A stretch of 64,000 nucleotides of DNA. Origin: Micractinium sp. NFX-FRZ (taxonomy: Eukaryota; Chlorophyta; Trebouxiophyceae; Chlorellales; Chlorellaceae). The stretch is from the NCBI GenBank assembly GCA_029339195.1, contig JAPTJF010000008.1, positions 248,001-312,000 of the forward strand. The letters run 5' to 3'. The notes under the pieces were generated by a model that saw nothing but the letters and a program-made list of their open reading frames with translations, was not told the origin of the DNA and ran no database searches. Each line of letters opens with the position of its first letter. Positions within the stretch are counted from its first letter, which is position 1. This document shows, in pieces, positions 1 to 12,897 of this stretch. A program made the translations under genes and the position numbers.

Positions 1-2273
1 CGCTGCTGCGGCAGCTGGACACAGCCACAGCGCGGCCAGCACGTACCACGTCTGACAGCAGCGCAGGCAGCAGCAGCGGCGCTGGCGCAGCATCAGAGGC
101 ACATGATAATATGTTGGCAGAGGCAGATGTCGAGAGCGGCAAGCCCCGGCAGCACAGCCGCCGCCTTTCTTGGGGCGGCGGTACATGGGTCCCCTTCCTC
201 GAGGCGCCGTCGCCGCCTCCTGAGCCGCCCTCCCCGCCCTCCCCGCCCTCCCCGCCGCCCTCGCCGCCCTCGCCGCCGCCCCCGCCGCCGCGCCCGCCGC
301 TCCCGGGCTGCTCATGCAACCAAGCGCCGGGCTACTTTTTTGACCAGATGACGCTCGGATGGGGGGGTGAGTGGGAGAGGGAGGGGAGGGAGGGAGCAAG
401 GGAGGGAGCGAGTGAGTGGGCGAAGCAGGGCAGGGAGGGAGCAAGGGAGATGGGTGTGCGCTTTGCTTGAAAGGCACGGTGCTGTTCTGTGTGCTGTTGG
501 GAGGCTTCCTCAGACCCTGCAAGAATGCCTCGCACATCCTCACCAACCCGCGTTCCGCCGTCGGTGTCGTGTTACCGCCGCCCGCGCCGCGGCACTTCCC
601 CTCGGTCCACCATCGGCGAGCGCTGACGTCAAGCTCGCACTCACACGTGCCGTGCTGTGCTGCCCTGTGCCGTGCGTGCTGCAGCACAGCGATGGGCCTT
701 CCGGACGATCCAGTACTACGAGACCCAGGAATTGATTACTGCAGAGGCGTGTTGCACCTGCTGCCGCCTCACGGACGGATGTTTGATGTGGGAGCTGGCA
801 AAGAGCCCCGAGGTGCGCACAGCCCGCCCGTCTGCTTGCTCCTGCCCTTCTTGCTTCATGGCGCATGGGCGTGCTCTCGTTTGCGGCGTGCTCTCAGCTG
901 CCTGCCTGCCTGGCTGGACGGGTTTTGGTCTCGCCGCCTGGCAGCTCGCTGCCCGCATGGCGGCACCCGCCCCGCCCCGCCCTGCGTCAGCGGCCGCCGC
1001 TGTCATGCTTTGCTGGTCAGCAACAACCGCCAGCCGTCCCTCCCTGAGCCGCTGCAGGGTTCCGACGTGGATATCTACTGTGACCTGTACGACCTCGTGC
1101 CGCCGCTGAGCCTGATCCCCACAGCTGGCTCCAGCACCTACGTTTTGGTCACTGGTGAGTGATCCCAGGGTGGCACGCTCCGCTCAAGTTTGCCCCCGCA
1201 TCCGCCCGCCGGCAGCCTGGGAAATCACTGCATGGCCTCGTGTGCATGGACGCTGCCACAGGCACCGTGGCCACCGCCTGAGCACCTGTTCCAATCGCGT
1301 GGTGCCAGCAGGCGACGCTCCTGTGGATGCATTGCTTGCCCGTCGAAGCAAGCGTCAGGAAGGTCCCGGGGCAAACCCTGCCCCTTGCCCGGCACCCGCC
1401 ATGTCTGCTGCGTGTCCATGCCCGACGCCCCCTCTGGCCCCTCACCAAGGCTGCCTGCCTGCTTGCCTGCCTGCTTGCCTGCTTGCCTGCCTGCTTGCCT
1501 GCCTGCCTGCCTGCTCGCCTGCCTGCTTGCTTGCCTGTTGCGCAGGCTTGCGCAGCCGCGCTTGCGTGCCTGCGTGCACAGCCATGCACTCGGCTCCCCA
1601 GGCCCTGGCAGCGTCGATCCAACCCCAAAGCTTGACGCCTGGCATGTTGTGTGCTGCCTGCTTTGAGCCGAGTGCGCAGGCGTCCCAGGCCGTACGGTGT
1701 GGGTGCTGACCCCCGCTCAATCAGGCGTGTGCTACGTGCTGCCCATGAGCTGAGCCCCCGCCCGATTCCTGCATGCGGTCTGCTCATCTGCGTGCAGGCT
1801 TCCCTGGCTGCCCGCCTCCCCCGTTGCCGCCCTCCCCCCCAACCCCTCCACCAAGCCCGCCCTCCCCGCCCTCCCCACCTGCGCCTTCACCACCCCCTCC
1901 GGAGCCGCCGTTGCCACCGTCTCCCTCCCCCCCGCCCCCGTAAGGAACAGTGGCAGGCGGCGGCGGCAGCAGCAGCAACCACAGCAGACGCAGCATGCAG
2001 GCAGCAGCAGCAAGCACAGCAGCTGCAGCCGCAGCAGCACTGTGTTGCGCCGCCTGCGCCTGCGCATGCGCGTCTGCCCCCCTCTGCCGCGACCACCACC
2101 ACCACACCGCCCTGCTGGCACGGCCTGGGCCGCATGCCTGGCCTTCTCTAAGCGCCTGCCCCTCAGAGGCACGCTCTGCTGATTCTGGCCTCCGCCCGCC
2201 CCGCCGCCTGCGCGCAGGTCGCCGCCCCCACCCAGCGACGGCGCGTGGACAGACCCTCGGGTGCGGCTGCCCG

Positions 2274-2305
<32 letters not shown>

Positions 2306-2901
2306 GTGTGGTCACGCTGCCCGGCAGCTAGCAGGCGTTGCATGTGGGCCTGCCACAGAGTGGGACAGGCAGAGTGGCTGAGCTGGCTGGCAAGGGGGTG
2401 CCCGCTGGTCTTCACTGCCTGGCCTCACGGCGGCTGCCAGCTGGCCAGCTGGCCGGGCCCCCTTCTTGACATTGCACGGCTGGCAGGGCGCCTGCGAGGG
2501 CAGCACTCACCCAGCTGAAAGCAGCAGTCGTTCACAGAAAGCAGCAATCAATCCCTCACCAACAACCCCTCTCCAACCGATCATTGAATGAATGACTGTG
2601 TGTGTGTGTGCAGGGCAACATGGGCTACAAGGAGCTCGGCTCCGACTCATGCTCATCGTGCGAGAGCTCGGTGCGCAGCGTGCACAGCATGCACAGCACG
2701 GTCGCCCGGCCAGCCTGCCCGCACGCTGCTGCGCGCCACCGGCCTGAGCCAGGCGCCGCTCTGCCCCACCACCCCGTGCTGCCCTTGCCTGCGTCTGTTG
2801 CCACACCACTGCACGTGACCCCTTTTGTCTCGCCTCCCTGCACGGCGGCCCGGGGTGCGCCGCCACGAGGGACCCCCCGGGAGGTGCCACCGCCGTGAAC
2901 A

Positions 2902-2952
<51 letters not shown>

Positions 2953-4624
2953 GCCGCCGCCGCCGCCGCCTCCAAAACAGACGGTTGTCTTCTCCTGGTG
3001 TGCCACTGCAGGGCGACCTGGGCTGCGCCACGATGGTGGGTGCGCCACGCGTGCAGCCGCTCAACGACTACCGACTCATCTTCATGGTCAGGAAGGGGCT
3101 GGATGCCTACCTCCAAAAGAACCAGGTGAGCCGGGCCCCCCGGATGACCCTCGTTGCATTCTCGGCACATTTAATGCAATGCAACATGCCTGCCCTGCCC
3201 AGAAAATTAGCCAGCCAGCCGGGGCGGGGGACGCGAGGGGCCTCTCCTGGGCTGCCCACGGGAGAGGCAGGTGCGGGCTGGGCGCTGGGCTGCTTGCAGA
3301 CGGGGGGCCAAGCCGTGTGGCTTGGCGGGTGGGGCGAGCAGGGGCGATGGCCGGCGGGACCTGCCGCCTTGTGCTTTTGGACGGCTGATGGGGCGCTGCA
3401 TGCGCAAGGCACCCCGGCGGGCAGGGGTGCCTGCCTGCCTGTGCGTGTGCGCGGTGCAGCCAGGTCACCGTCTGCTGGATTGGCCAACGCCCCGCGATGC
3501 GTGCGGCAGCGATGACCACCTGTGCCCCCCTTCCCACGCGCGCAATCCAACCGTGTCGCCCTAAGCCCCACTCCCGCTGATTCCTCTCTGACCCGCCGGC
3601 GAGCCAAGCGGCTGACCCCCTCCCCTCCCTGTCACCTCTCCCTCACAGGTGTATGATGTGTGCGGCAACGACTACCGGCTCTACTCCGCGCCCATCATCA
3701 AGTTCACAAAGGCGTGTGTGCAGCTGGTGGCGGGGCAGGTCTGGCACCTGTCAGGTGAGATGCACCCCGTGTGTGCGTGTTGTCGCCTGGCTCTCTTCTA
3801 TGTTATGGCCGATCCTGGCTGGGGCTGGGGCTGGGGCTGGCGCAGGGATATGTGTGGGTGGCACCTGCCCGGAATGCGTCGTGTTGCACCGTGGGTCCCT
3901 GTTTCGGGAGGGGCCACGGCTTGGGCGTGTGGGTGCAGCTCGCTGGCGGAGAGATGTGTTGGTGGGGCTTGTATTGGCGGGCGCGGAGCACCCTCCTTTC
4001 CCCGAGGGGGGTCCCTGTCTCTTCTGGGCAGGCGCGTGCAGCCAGCTGGGCGAGCGGATATTGTTGGGGTGCGAACTGCCCTCACCACACGACACACCGG
4101 GTGGCTGAGCGGGTGGCGTGCTGCATTGGGTTGGTGGAGGGGCACGAGGGCGCCTGTTGGGCGGGTGCGCCTTTCCCCCCAAACATGCTTTCGTCAGGTA
4201 GCAGCCTGGCACATGCGTGCATGCATGTGTGCAATGGCCTGCGCACGCCGCAGCGCCACCTACCTCGCAGTCCGCATCGCCTGGGCTGCGCCTGCACTGC
4301 CTCTGCCCTTGCATCGCCCACCCGACTGCTCTGTGCTGTGGCAAGCGGCGGCCCCGCTCCAGCTGGCTGCCCCCCACACGAACCCTTGCGCTTGTCTGCA
4401 TTGCGTCACCGCACGCCGCCCTTCCCCCCGCCCCCGGCCCTGCCGCTGCAGTGCGCATCGGGTACCCCTGCTTTGGGCAGCCGCGCCGCGTGGGCGGCAA
4501 GATTGTGGGCTACCCAGCCTACGGCCGCTGGCGCGTGCACAACATGTATGTGTTTGTGTACCAACCAATACAACAGGGGGGCGTCACCCAGCCGTACCTC
4601 ATCCAGCAGGTGTACCGCTTTTGA
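1..4624 (+). CDS. Proline-rich (SPP/PPP) protein of unknown function, 5'-truncated by window edge
   Basis: I do not recognise this protein. A phase-consistent model uses exons 3-366, 685-812, 1058-1154, 1798-1939, 2218-2260, 2614-2670, 3012-3125, 3649-3754 and 4452-4624, giving at least 407 residues; the frame is open to the left edge, so the start is missing. Two hydroxyproline-type spacers (about positions 210-300 and 1810-1939, continuing into 2218-2260) consist of PPSPP and PPP repeats like those of algal cell-wall glycoproteins. Each borders a Cys-containing stretch (LPGCSCN at the end of the first, FPGCPPPP at the start of the second). Between and after them are ordered modules with YYETQELITAE, DVDIYCDLYDLVPP, NDYRLIFMVRKGLDAYL and a Tyr/Gly-rich C-terminus (GYPAYGRWRVHNMYVFVYQ). 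Extracellular or wall location is an inference from the Pro-rich spacers only. The small exons 2218-2260 and 2614-2670 rest mainly on splice phase. Confidence 0.6.
1441..1535. repeat. (CTGC/CTTG)n low-complexity tract in intron
   Basis: Irregular repeats of CCTGCCTGCTTG fill this part of an intron of the proline-rich gene. A shorter pure CCTG array follows at about 2268-2304. Tracts of this kind are frequent in the introns of this window (also 32440-32505). Confidence 0.8.
2901..2969. repeat. (CTG)n followed by (CCG)n trinucleotide array in intron
   Basis: About 16 CTG units are followed directly by CCG units between exons 2614-2670 and 3012-3125 of the proline-rich gene. The exon model places the array in an intron, so the poly-Leu, poly-Cys or poly-Gln frames it opens are not read as protein. 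Confidence 0.85.
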
Positions 4625-6048
4625 GCGGCGGCAGTACAGCGGTACCCGATGCCCAGCTGGACGAGGGCCGTGGCGCAGCAGGGCATCACACGGCCGCGTC
4701 ATGTCCAGTACTGTCGCACCGGACGGGAGGGGCAGCCACAGCACTTCAGTGCACCGCTCAAAGGCTGCGCATCCACCGAGCGGCGTTGCACCGCATTGCC
4801 GCAACCGTGCCACCCTCCCGGCAACGCCGGCGCACAGCAATCAACCGGCGCATCGTATGACAGCAGCAGCAGCTGCGCAGAATCCATGAGCAAGTATAAA
4901 GTTGAGATTACACCGCAGCTGAGTATCGTGTCGATATGCAATAAGATGCGCGCCAGCGCCAGCTGTGGGGTCCGCCCTGCCTGTGCTGCGCACTCGAGTC
5001 TGGGGCGCCATGGGCTTGTGCGCACCCCCCTCCCTGTTGCTGGCTTTACCACCCGCCCACCCACTCCAGCCTCACCCCTCAATGTCAACGGGCAGCGCCC
5101 CTCCTTTTCAAGCACCCTGTCACGTCCCAGCCATTGCCTGCCTGCCAAAGTACCACCCCTGGCCCTACCTTTGTGTCCTGCCTTCTTGGCCTGCCCCCCA
5201 CGGCACTGCGCTCCTGCCAATACATGAGCACGAACACCCGGCTTGCCCAGCCTTGCATCACCCAATTTATGAACACTACAAGCACCTACGTTTGAATAGA
5301 CTGTCTGTCAGTTGTTGTCGAAAACATCCCACCTGTGATGGAAACCAACACAGGTCTGCCTGTGCGAGGCGGCACCGCCGTCTGTGCAGTCCTCGTATAC
5401 AAAGGATAAACGGCAATCCCAGGTTGCTGCCACGCTGTATGGAAACGCTAAAAGGGCAGCTTGTGCAGCTGGGGGACCGCATGTCAGCAGGTCTGCGTGA
5501 GCTGTGCAGTCGAGGGTGAGCAGAAGCCACGCTGGACGCGCCTTGCTGGCGCCAATACACCACACTGCCACCGTTGCCGGCCGCTTTCTGAAGCGGGAAT
5601 CACGAAAGAGCATATTACCGGGGAGAAGGGGCGGCACACAGCGGGCAAGGGGCAGGGATGCCAGATCCCGCCACCCCACCCATTTCTGAGGCGCGCAGAA
5701 AGCAGAGGCAAAGGCAGCAGGGCTCGGCTGAAAGAGGGGCCATCAGGATGGGGGAAGAGCAAGACATCATGAAATTGGGTCGCGCAAGTTCGAGGAAAAG
5801 CAGCGGCATGCAGCGCATGCAAGGCTGCGCCGGCGGCTGCACACAGCATGTTGGGTTTGTGTGAGTCGCCACCCAGGCCGGCCCATCTGCGCCCGTCGCG
5901 CCAGGGACCCGGCCAGCTGGCGACCTCACAGTTACGTGAGAGAGAAGAAGGGGGTGGCCCCCGAGGACATGAGTAGAGGGCACCAGCAGGAGAGGGGTGA
6001 GCCAGAGGCAGCTGGCAGGTGCCCACCTCACGACACGTGCCGTCCTCG
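4625..6048. other. Convergent intergenic spacer (two 3' UTRs)
   Basis: This spacer lies between the stop of the proline-rich gene (+) and the stop of sulfotransferase 1 (-). No exon-like or RNA gene pattern is seen. A TTACA (TGTAA on the minus strand) lies at 4908-4912, far from the minus-strand stop, and is only a weak poly(A) candidate. The stretch around 5260-5450 is less GC-rich than its surroundings. Confidence 0.5.
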
Positions 6049-9000
6049 TCAGTGGATGTTGCAGCTGCCCTCTGCATCGCACGAATCCAGGTTGGCCTGC
6101 CAGGCGGCCTCCCAGTTGGCCATCCACACCTGCGCCAGGCAGTGCGGCACAGGGCAGGCAGGGATGGTGGCTCGATGCACAGGAGAGGCACGAGGAAGGC
6201 AGAGAGGGTGGTTCCATACACAGGCAAAGCAGGGAGGGTGGCTCAATGCACACGGAGGCACAGCGGGGTGGCTTGGTGACCCGGTTTGCGCTCTGGGCTG
6301 CCCAGACCCACACCACTGGTCGCAAAGGGTGTCATGGCAGGAGGCAGGCGCATGTCTGAGCATTGCTGTCGCAGCAGGCACAGCACAGCAAAGCAGCGGC
6401 ACAAACAGGCTTGCTCACCTGCCCGTCCCCCAACCCGTATTCTGTCACGATTTTGGCGATGCTACAACATGGGTGGGCAGGGGTGGGAGAGCTTGAAAAG
6501 GGAGGGCAACGTTGCAAGAGGAGCGTTTTTTGTTTGGGTTGGGACGTGATACTGGGCGGGATGGGGCGGAGGTACAGGGCAGCAGCCGTGGCATCGGCGG
6601 CGGTGGCCCCCTGCAAGCGGCGGCAGCGGCCCCCTGCCCTCCCCTCTGCGCATACAGCGAATGGCAAGCACGCGGCTCACCTCTCTGCATCAGGCCGCAC
6701 CACCTCAATGAGCCTCTCATACTGCCAGCGCTTCAGGGGCCAACCCTCGGGCTGCACAGCAACCCGTGCACGGTGAGCAGGAGGGGTTATCAGTAGGGAG
6801 AAGCGTGGCGGCATGCAGCGCTGTGGAGGGGCAGCCTTGACCATGCATGGGTTGCTTGCTGCCCGTGGCGGGGCGGGGGTACATGGCAGGCCCTCTTTCC
6901 AGGCCAGCACTGCCGCTGCTTGCCCTGCCCTGCAAGGACCCCCACACCCAACACCAACCCCTGGGCTGCCGCCAAGGGAAGATGAGTGGGCAGCACAGGG
7001 AGCGACAGAGGCGGCAGCACAGGCAGCGCACCTCCGCGCCAAGCCGCGCCGCCCGCGTGTTGCTGTGCGGCAGCTCTGCGCTGGCTGGCAGGTCGGGGTT
7101 CACGCCTAGGAAGCTGCGGCCGGCACAGCAAGGGAGAGGGTACACAGCAGAGGCAAGCATGTGCAGGTCAGGTTCGATGTGTGGCGGGGGGATGCAGGGC
7201 GCGCCACGGCCACTGCTGCCATCATAGCAGCCGCCTCATCGCCCCAGCAGTGGGTCGGCAGCCCCGCCGGGGACGGAGGGAGCGAGGCCGCAGCAGGCGC
7301 AGCAGACACACGAAGTGCGCGCTGCAGCCCCAGGCTGTCCGGGCAGCTGGGCGGGAGCTTTGCCAGCTCTGTCCTCTATATTGCACCACCTACTCAATCA
7401 ATCAATCAATCAATCAACAGATCAATCAATCAATCAATCAATCAATTGATCACAATCACTTAGTCGATCCGAGGGGGAGGAAGTAGAGCTCACCTCTTGA
7501 CGGCGTGCAGGTGCTGCTTCTCGTGCTCCGCAGCAGTCAGGCTCTCGTACTGCACGGCAGAGCAGGGGCGGGGATCCGGCGGGCGGTGAGGAGCAAGGTA
7601 GATGAGAAGGCGCACCAGAGCATGAACCCACAAACTCACCCTGCCTGCACAGAAGCCAGGCGGCAGGCCGCTGCGCCGCGGCTCCGCAGTCCAGAGCCCC
7701 GGAGGCAAGGCCCTGCGCTGGTCAGGCCCCTGAGCTGCACCCGGCCAAGCCCAACAGGGAGGTGGCTGGCCAGGAAGTGGACCCCAGGCGGCACAGACAC
7801 AAGCAGGGCGCAACTGAGCGCCGGCACCCGCTCCCACCAATAAGTTCAACATCCCCAGTTCCATGCATCATGCACCAGTGCCACATGCGGCGGCATACAG
7901 CATGCACCAGTGCCACCTGCGGCACCACGCACACGCCTGCAGCGGCACGCGCCACCCTCCCACCTGCAGCAGCATGATCTGCTCCCTGGGGTAGGCATCC
8001 AGCCAGGTGGTGAAAGGGGTGGTGTAGTTGTTCCAGGGCAGCTCCAGCTCCAGGCACTCGAACAGGTCGCGCCTGCGCGCAGGGCAGACAATGTGTGTGT
8101 GTGTGTTGCGAAATCAAGGTTATTTAGGGTTATGGACGGCGCAGAGACGTGTGCATGTAGTTGTTCCAGGGCAGCTCCAGCTCCAGGGTACTTGAAAGAA
8201 GTCCCGCCTGCGGAGGGGCAAGCGAAGGCACCCTGCCCCCTCGCTCACACCCCTGCCCCCTCACACCGCCCTCCCTCCCCCTGCCTCATGTCTTCAGACA
8301 TGCATGTGTGATGTGTCCTTGTCCAGGGGTCCATGCCCCAGCATGCCAGCGTCTCGTGGCACCGGGCATGGCGCCGTGTGCAGTTGCCTTGCTTCCCCTC
8401 ACCCTCCCCTCATATCCTTGCCCCTCCCTCCCCCCACTTCCTTAGGCAGGCATGCGACCAGCCCCCCCACCCTGCGCCTCATCCAGGCTCCCAGGCGCCA
8501 GCTCACTCACTTCTTCAGGCAGGTGTACGTGTCCTTGTCCAAGTTGTGCCCCAGCATGGACAGGTAGCGGCTGATGGGCTCGCGCATCGAGGCAATCAGC
8601 TTGACCCACGGGAAGACCTGCAGGCAGAGGGCAAGGAAGCGTCGTTGGCAAGGTGGGGGAGGATAAGGTTACATGCTAATGGGTCACAGGCAGGCAGGCA
8701 GCTTGGCCCCTTGGGATCACCCGTGGCTGAAAGGGACAGAGGCGAGGCAGGCAGGAGGCGGGCAGGCGGGCGGGCAGGCAGGCAGGCACACGGGACGAGA
8801 TGGGCCCACATGCTGGGACCGGCTGCCGCCCGCCTCCTCCCACGACGCGCAGACCCACCCACTCACCCGGCGAAGGCCCTTGGCCATGCGATGCCCCTCG
8901 CGGGCATAGTGCGTCGACCCCTCGAAAGTAAGGCGGTACAGGTTGTGACGCAGCACGCGGTTGAGGTGCAGCGTCTGCAGGTGGAAGCAGGGCGGGGTGA

Positions 9001-11250
9001 GGGCGGCAGCAGCGCAGCAGGTGTCAACAGCACAGGCTGTGGTGCAGCATGCGATTGGGGTGCAGCGTCTGCGGGCAGGCACGGTGCCACTAAAGGAGGA
9101 ACCCACCCACCTACCCGCACCCGCCGATCCCGGCCCCAGTGCAAACCAGCACACACACACACACACACGCCCACGCCCTCCCGCCCCCCGCCCACCTCCT
9201 CGATGTACTCCTTCTGCATATCCGGGGGGCAGGCCTCCGGGTTGTACTGGCAGTCGTAGCTGAAGAACTCCGGCTCCTGTGAGGCGGGAGCAGCCCAAGG
9301 GGCGAGGCAGGCAAGAAACACCGGTTGCAGCGAGCTGTATAAGAAAGAATCGGTTGCAGGTGATGAAACATCAGCTGCCGGAGGCGAGAGGGCGGAGGGC
9401 GCAGGGGGATGGAGTACACACAGGCAGTGGCGGGGAGGGTGTGAAAGGAGGGGGAGGGGCTGGCTTGAAGGCTGCCTCCAGCAGGCGGCGCACGGCAGGA
9501 GGGAGGCTGACGGGGAGACCTGTCGGGAAGGAATGCAGCCCCTTGCTGGCTAGGGAGTCCCCTTGCCCTGCCCCCCCCTGGCCCCTCGGCAGCCCACCTT
9601 TTCTGACGGCGTGAGCACCGAGGGGTGGTCCTTCAGGTGGTGGAAGAGCGAGGTGGTGGCACACTTCTGCAGGTGGGGAGGCAAGTGTCAGGGCAGGAAG
9701 GGGGGTTGGGCAGGCAGCGAGCGGCGGGGTGGCTCGCAGGCAGACAGCAGATGGCGTGCCGGGGTAGGGCCATACCAACGGTCACACCATGTTCTGCCCA
9801 TCCCCATTGCGGCATGGCCATACCAAGGCAGCAACAGGCGTAGTAGGCCTGCGACACCTGGATGGGCCTAGTGGGCCTGCTCAGGGTGCTGCATGCTTGC
9901 AAGCAAGGAAAGGAAGTGCACCCCACCACCCTGCCCCCACCTGCCAGCCAATGATGAGGAAGTGGGGGAACAGGAACTGCCCCTTGTACCGCTTGTGCTT
10001 GGCAGCCTCCTTCAGGCAGGCCAAGGTCTGGCAGCTCTCTAGCGCCTGGTGGTACGGCGACTTGCGCCGCCGCCCACCCGCTTCCATCCCAGCAGCCGTG
10101 CTGTTGCCACCAACATCATCACCACTGCTGCTGCTGCTGTTGCTGTCAGCGCCGGCCGCTGCAGCACCGACGCCCTCCTGCTGCTCCTCTGCCGCCCCAC
10201 CCGCCGCCGCTTCGGCAGCTGCCTCAGCATCGACGCTGCTGCCCTGCTGCTGCTGCTGCTCCGCTTTCTGTCCTCCCTCGCTGGCCCCTGCTAGCTGCGC
10301 CTCACCCTCGCCACCCCCGCCTGCACCCTGCAGCAGCTGTGCAGCTTCCTCAGCGCTCTCACCCACTTCGTGCTCCTGCAGCTGCTTTACCCGCTGCTCC
10401 TGCTGCTCCCCCTCCTGCTGCTGCTGGCGCAGCAAGCTGCTTGCGTCCCCGCTGCCGCCGCTTGCATTCTCCCCCGGCAGCGCTGCCGCCAGCGCCACTT
10501 GCTCCTCCTCTCGCTGCGCCCCATGCTCCAGCTTGCGGTGCCGCTTGCCCGGCCTGCGAGGGGAGCACAAGGGATGCAGAAGGGATGCATGGCGCACAGG
10601 GGGTGAGCGCTCGAGCGGAGCGGCCCATCTGCATATCGTGGGTGCCCCGTCTCACAATTCCACTCCTCCCCCCGCTGGGCACACCCCACGGGCATGCGGT
10701 GCCGCACCGCACACCCTGCCGCCAGCAAAGCCGTGGCAGTCGCGCCAGCTGCCTCCTTGTCAGTCGCTGCCAGCTGCCTCCTTGTCAGTTGCTGCCAACT
10801 GCCCGCAACCGCCCACGGGCTGCCCACTGCGCTGGCTGGCTCACAGGACGGAGCCTTGGGCCTCTGTGTGCACTGCCGCCTGCTTCCCCGCGTTGAAGAT
10901 GGCCAGAGAGTATACCACAGCCACAGCCAGGGCCGCCGTGGTCACGAGCAGCTTGCTGCTGAGCAGGCGGGACCTGTGGGCGGGAGGCGGCGGCATGGGC
11001 AGGAGGTGGGTGCTGCAACAGAAGTTACAACACAGGCGAGGGGGAGACGGCGGCTGCTAGTGAGATGGCGAGACCTGCAGCGGGTGCGCACAGCAGGCAG
11101 CAACGGCGGCGCCACAAGGGGTGGGTGCTGGTTGACCAAGAGGGGCCGGCAGAGGTGGCCGGGGCGCGAGCAACTGCGCGGGCAGCTGCACGGCTGACGG
11201 GAGCTGGCGGCACCTGCTCGCCGCTGACTGACCACCCCACACTGCATCAT
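6049..11250 (-). CDS. Sulfotransferase 1: type II membrane carbohydrate-sulfotransferase-like protein
   Basis: Predicted to move sulfate from PAPS to a glycan or similar acceptor in the Golgi lumen. Thirteen exons (11075-11250, 10845-10973, 9941-10553, 9598-9666, 9196-9276, 8867-8974, 8511-8617, 7964-8072, 7494-7549, 7032-7113, 6681-6751, 6419-6461, 6049-6129) give a phase-consistent protein of 574 residues. A signal-anchor helix (KLLVTTAALAVAVVYSLAIF) follows a short N-terminus. Next come a Gln/Glu/Ser-rich stem and the catalytic domain with the 5' PAPS motif FLIIGWQ-KCATTSLFHHL split by an intron, and the 3' motif MREPISRYLSMLGHNL. EGSTHYAREG and RDLFECLELEL follow, as in Sulfotransfer_1 (NDST-like) proteins. 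Exon 1 (ATG at 11250) is chosen because its end phase fits; its donor AG|GTCTCG is weak. The closest relative is the divergent gene at 12898-19068. The acceptor substrate cannot be read from the sequence. Confidence 0.85.
7391..7448. repeat. (ATCA)n tetranucleotide array in intron
   Basis: About a dozen ATCA/TCAA units with one ACAG interruption lie in a sulfotransferase 1 intron, close to the exon 7494-7549 donor. There are no spacers of the CRISPR kind. Confidence 0.9.
8024..8215. repeat. Intronic copy of exon edge (sulfotransferase 1)
   Basis: The acceptor end of exon 7964-8072 (coding for RDLFECLELELPWNN, about 8024-8076) recurs at about 8154-8215 in the neighbouring upstream intron. Similarity spans the exon start and the splice junction, and the copy has small length changes that break the frame. 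Confidence 0.75.
8936..9080. repeat. Intronic copy of the TLHLNRVLRHNL exon edge (sulfotransferase 1)
   Basis: The first 40 or so bases of exon 8867-8974 plus its acceptor are repeated with substitutions at about 9031-9080. A second short copy, of the middle of exon 8511-8617, lies near 8310-8352. Confidence 0.75.
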
Positions 11251-12897
11251 CTGTCGTCAGGCACACGGCTGTCGCCCTGAGCTGCCAAACGCGGGTGATG
11301 CCGCCATGGCAGCGCAATGGGTGCTGGCTGGGTGGCTGCCTTGCACACCGGTCAGAACCGCGAAGACCGCCCGTCAGACAGGGCATGTGGCCGCCACTGT
11401 GGGAAGCTGCAACTGTTTGTTAAATGCAGAATCAGCGCAGCGTGGGCTCAACAATATACAGAGCCCGCTCATGCCAGCCTGGCCCAGCACCCACCTTCTG
11501 CCCGACTGTGCGCCGCCAGGCTGGTCAGACCCGGGCCACAGCGCTGCTGTGTGGCGGCGGTGCCGCGGCGTTCCGCTGAACGCCACTGATATGCTGCCCC
11601 CGCGGTGCAGCATCTGGGCTGCCGCGCTCAGGACAGGGCCAAGCTGCCGGAGGCAGGAGGGTGGACAGCGTGTGAATGTGCGTGCCGCTCGCTCGCCAGG
11701 CCCTGGGGGTGGCGGCGGCAAGGCGGTGACAATGGAGGGGTGCTTGGCGGCGGCGCTGGCACAGCAGCGCGTCAAGCCGCCGATGCGGTTCCCAAGAGCG
11801 GGTCAACAGACGACCGCCAAGCCTGAGGAGGGGCGGGCGCCGCGCGCGGCGGTTGGCTGAGGCGATCGCCTCAGCAGCTGATGGCGGAGCCAGGCCGCAG
11901 GCAATTGGATAATTTTGGATGGAGTTGGCACGTGAATGCACTCCGGCGGGGCGGCCTTGGTCGGTCGGGTGCTGCCACTGTGGCAGCGGTCGCGGCCGGT
12001 CGCGGAGGTGATGGCGGCGGATGGGCCAGCGGCGGAGCCATGATGGCCTTCAGTGGCCTAGTGCAGATGCATATGCAACTACAGCTGCTGTTTTGAAAAT
12101 TGGGCGATGCGGAGACGGTGGAGGCGAACAGGTGGATTCTGCTTGACCTCTGACGTCCTGCTGCCATCCGCGGGCGTGGTGCAGCACCGGAGGCTGGCGG
12201 TTGGTGCGGGGTTCCGTGTGCAACAGCGCTAGCCAGCTGCGCCAGCCTCCTCCCTGCACAAGCTCCATGGCCCCGGTAGCTTCGTTCTCGGCCAAGGGCA
12301 TTTCAAGACCAAGCTCATTCTATCCTAGGCCCAGTAGGCTGCTGTGTCTTTGCTTTGATGAGGTGGCTAGCCCGGTACAAGTAGCGCCAGGTGCCCGCAA
12401 GCTACCAGCGTGGCGCCGCAGCAAACGTTGCTTGACTGACGTAGCCAGCCACCATGACAGTGTCACAGCAATTGCACGCTGGAGGGGGAAGTCGTAAGTC
12501 ACCTGAGCCACTCGGGCATGTGGGCATGTTGCCTGTTGGACAACAGGAACACAACTGCGTGGCGGCGGAATGCGAGCTGTTGCAACGCCACACGCAGCTG
12601 ATCATGGGCTGAAATCCAACGGGCGGTCACCGGTTGGGCCACGTCGGAAAAGGGGCAAGAGCGCTGCTGCGCGCTGCGGAGTACCCGCAGCATTGCTTAC
12701 GGCGCTGTAGACCGCAACATCCTCAACCTGAACTGCATCCGGTGTCTAAATCCACGTGAAGGGCAGAGGGGGCGCCGCGCTAACACGGCAGCCGCGCCTC
12801 TGCTTCCCCCGTGCCACTCCCCGCCTCCGGGCAGGTGGCAGGCTCCTGAGCCCTGTCAGCGCTTCAGTCTAGTTAGATTGGAGGGTGCAGCGGTGCA
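11251..12897. promoter_or_regulatory. Divergent spacer between paired sulfotransferase genes
   Basis: About 1.65 kb separates the two head-to-head start codons. No convincing exons, RNA genes or repeats are seen. It must hold both promoters and 5' UTRs, and possibly a non-coding first exon for either gene. No TATA-like box can be assigned with confidence. Confidence 0.5.

Noticed and set aside
7391..7448. ATCA array considered as CRISPR or telomere-like repeat
   Set aside because: The units are directly contiguous four-base repeats with no spacers, they lie in an intron, and they do not resemble an algal telomere repeat.
9789..11060. Long open frame antisense to sulfotransferase 1
   Set aside because: It mirrors the Gln/Glu/Ser-rich stem exon on the other strand. 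GC-rich low-complexity coding DNA leaves antisense frames open, and no family motif or start context supports it.
11251..12897. Open frames in the divergent spacer considered as a separate gene
   Set aside because: No frame shows family motifs, splice-phased continuation or consistent coding character, and frames overlap on both strands.
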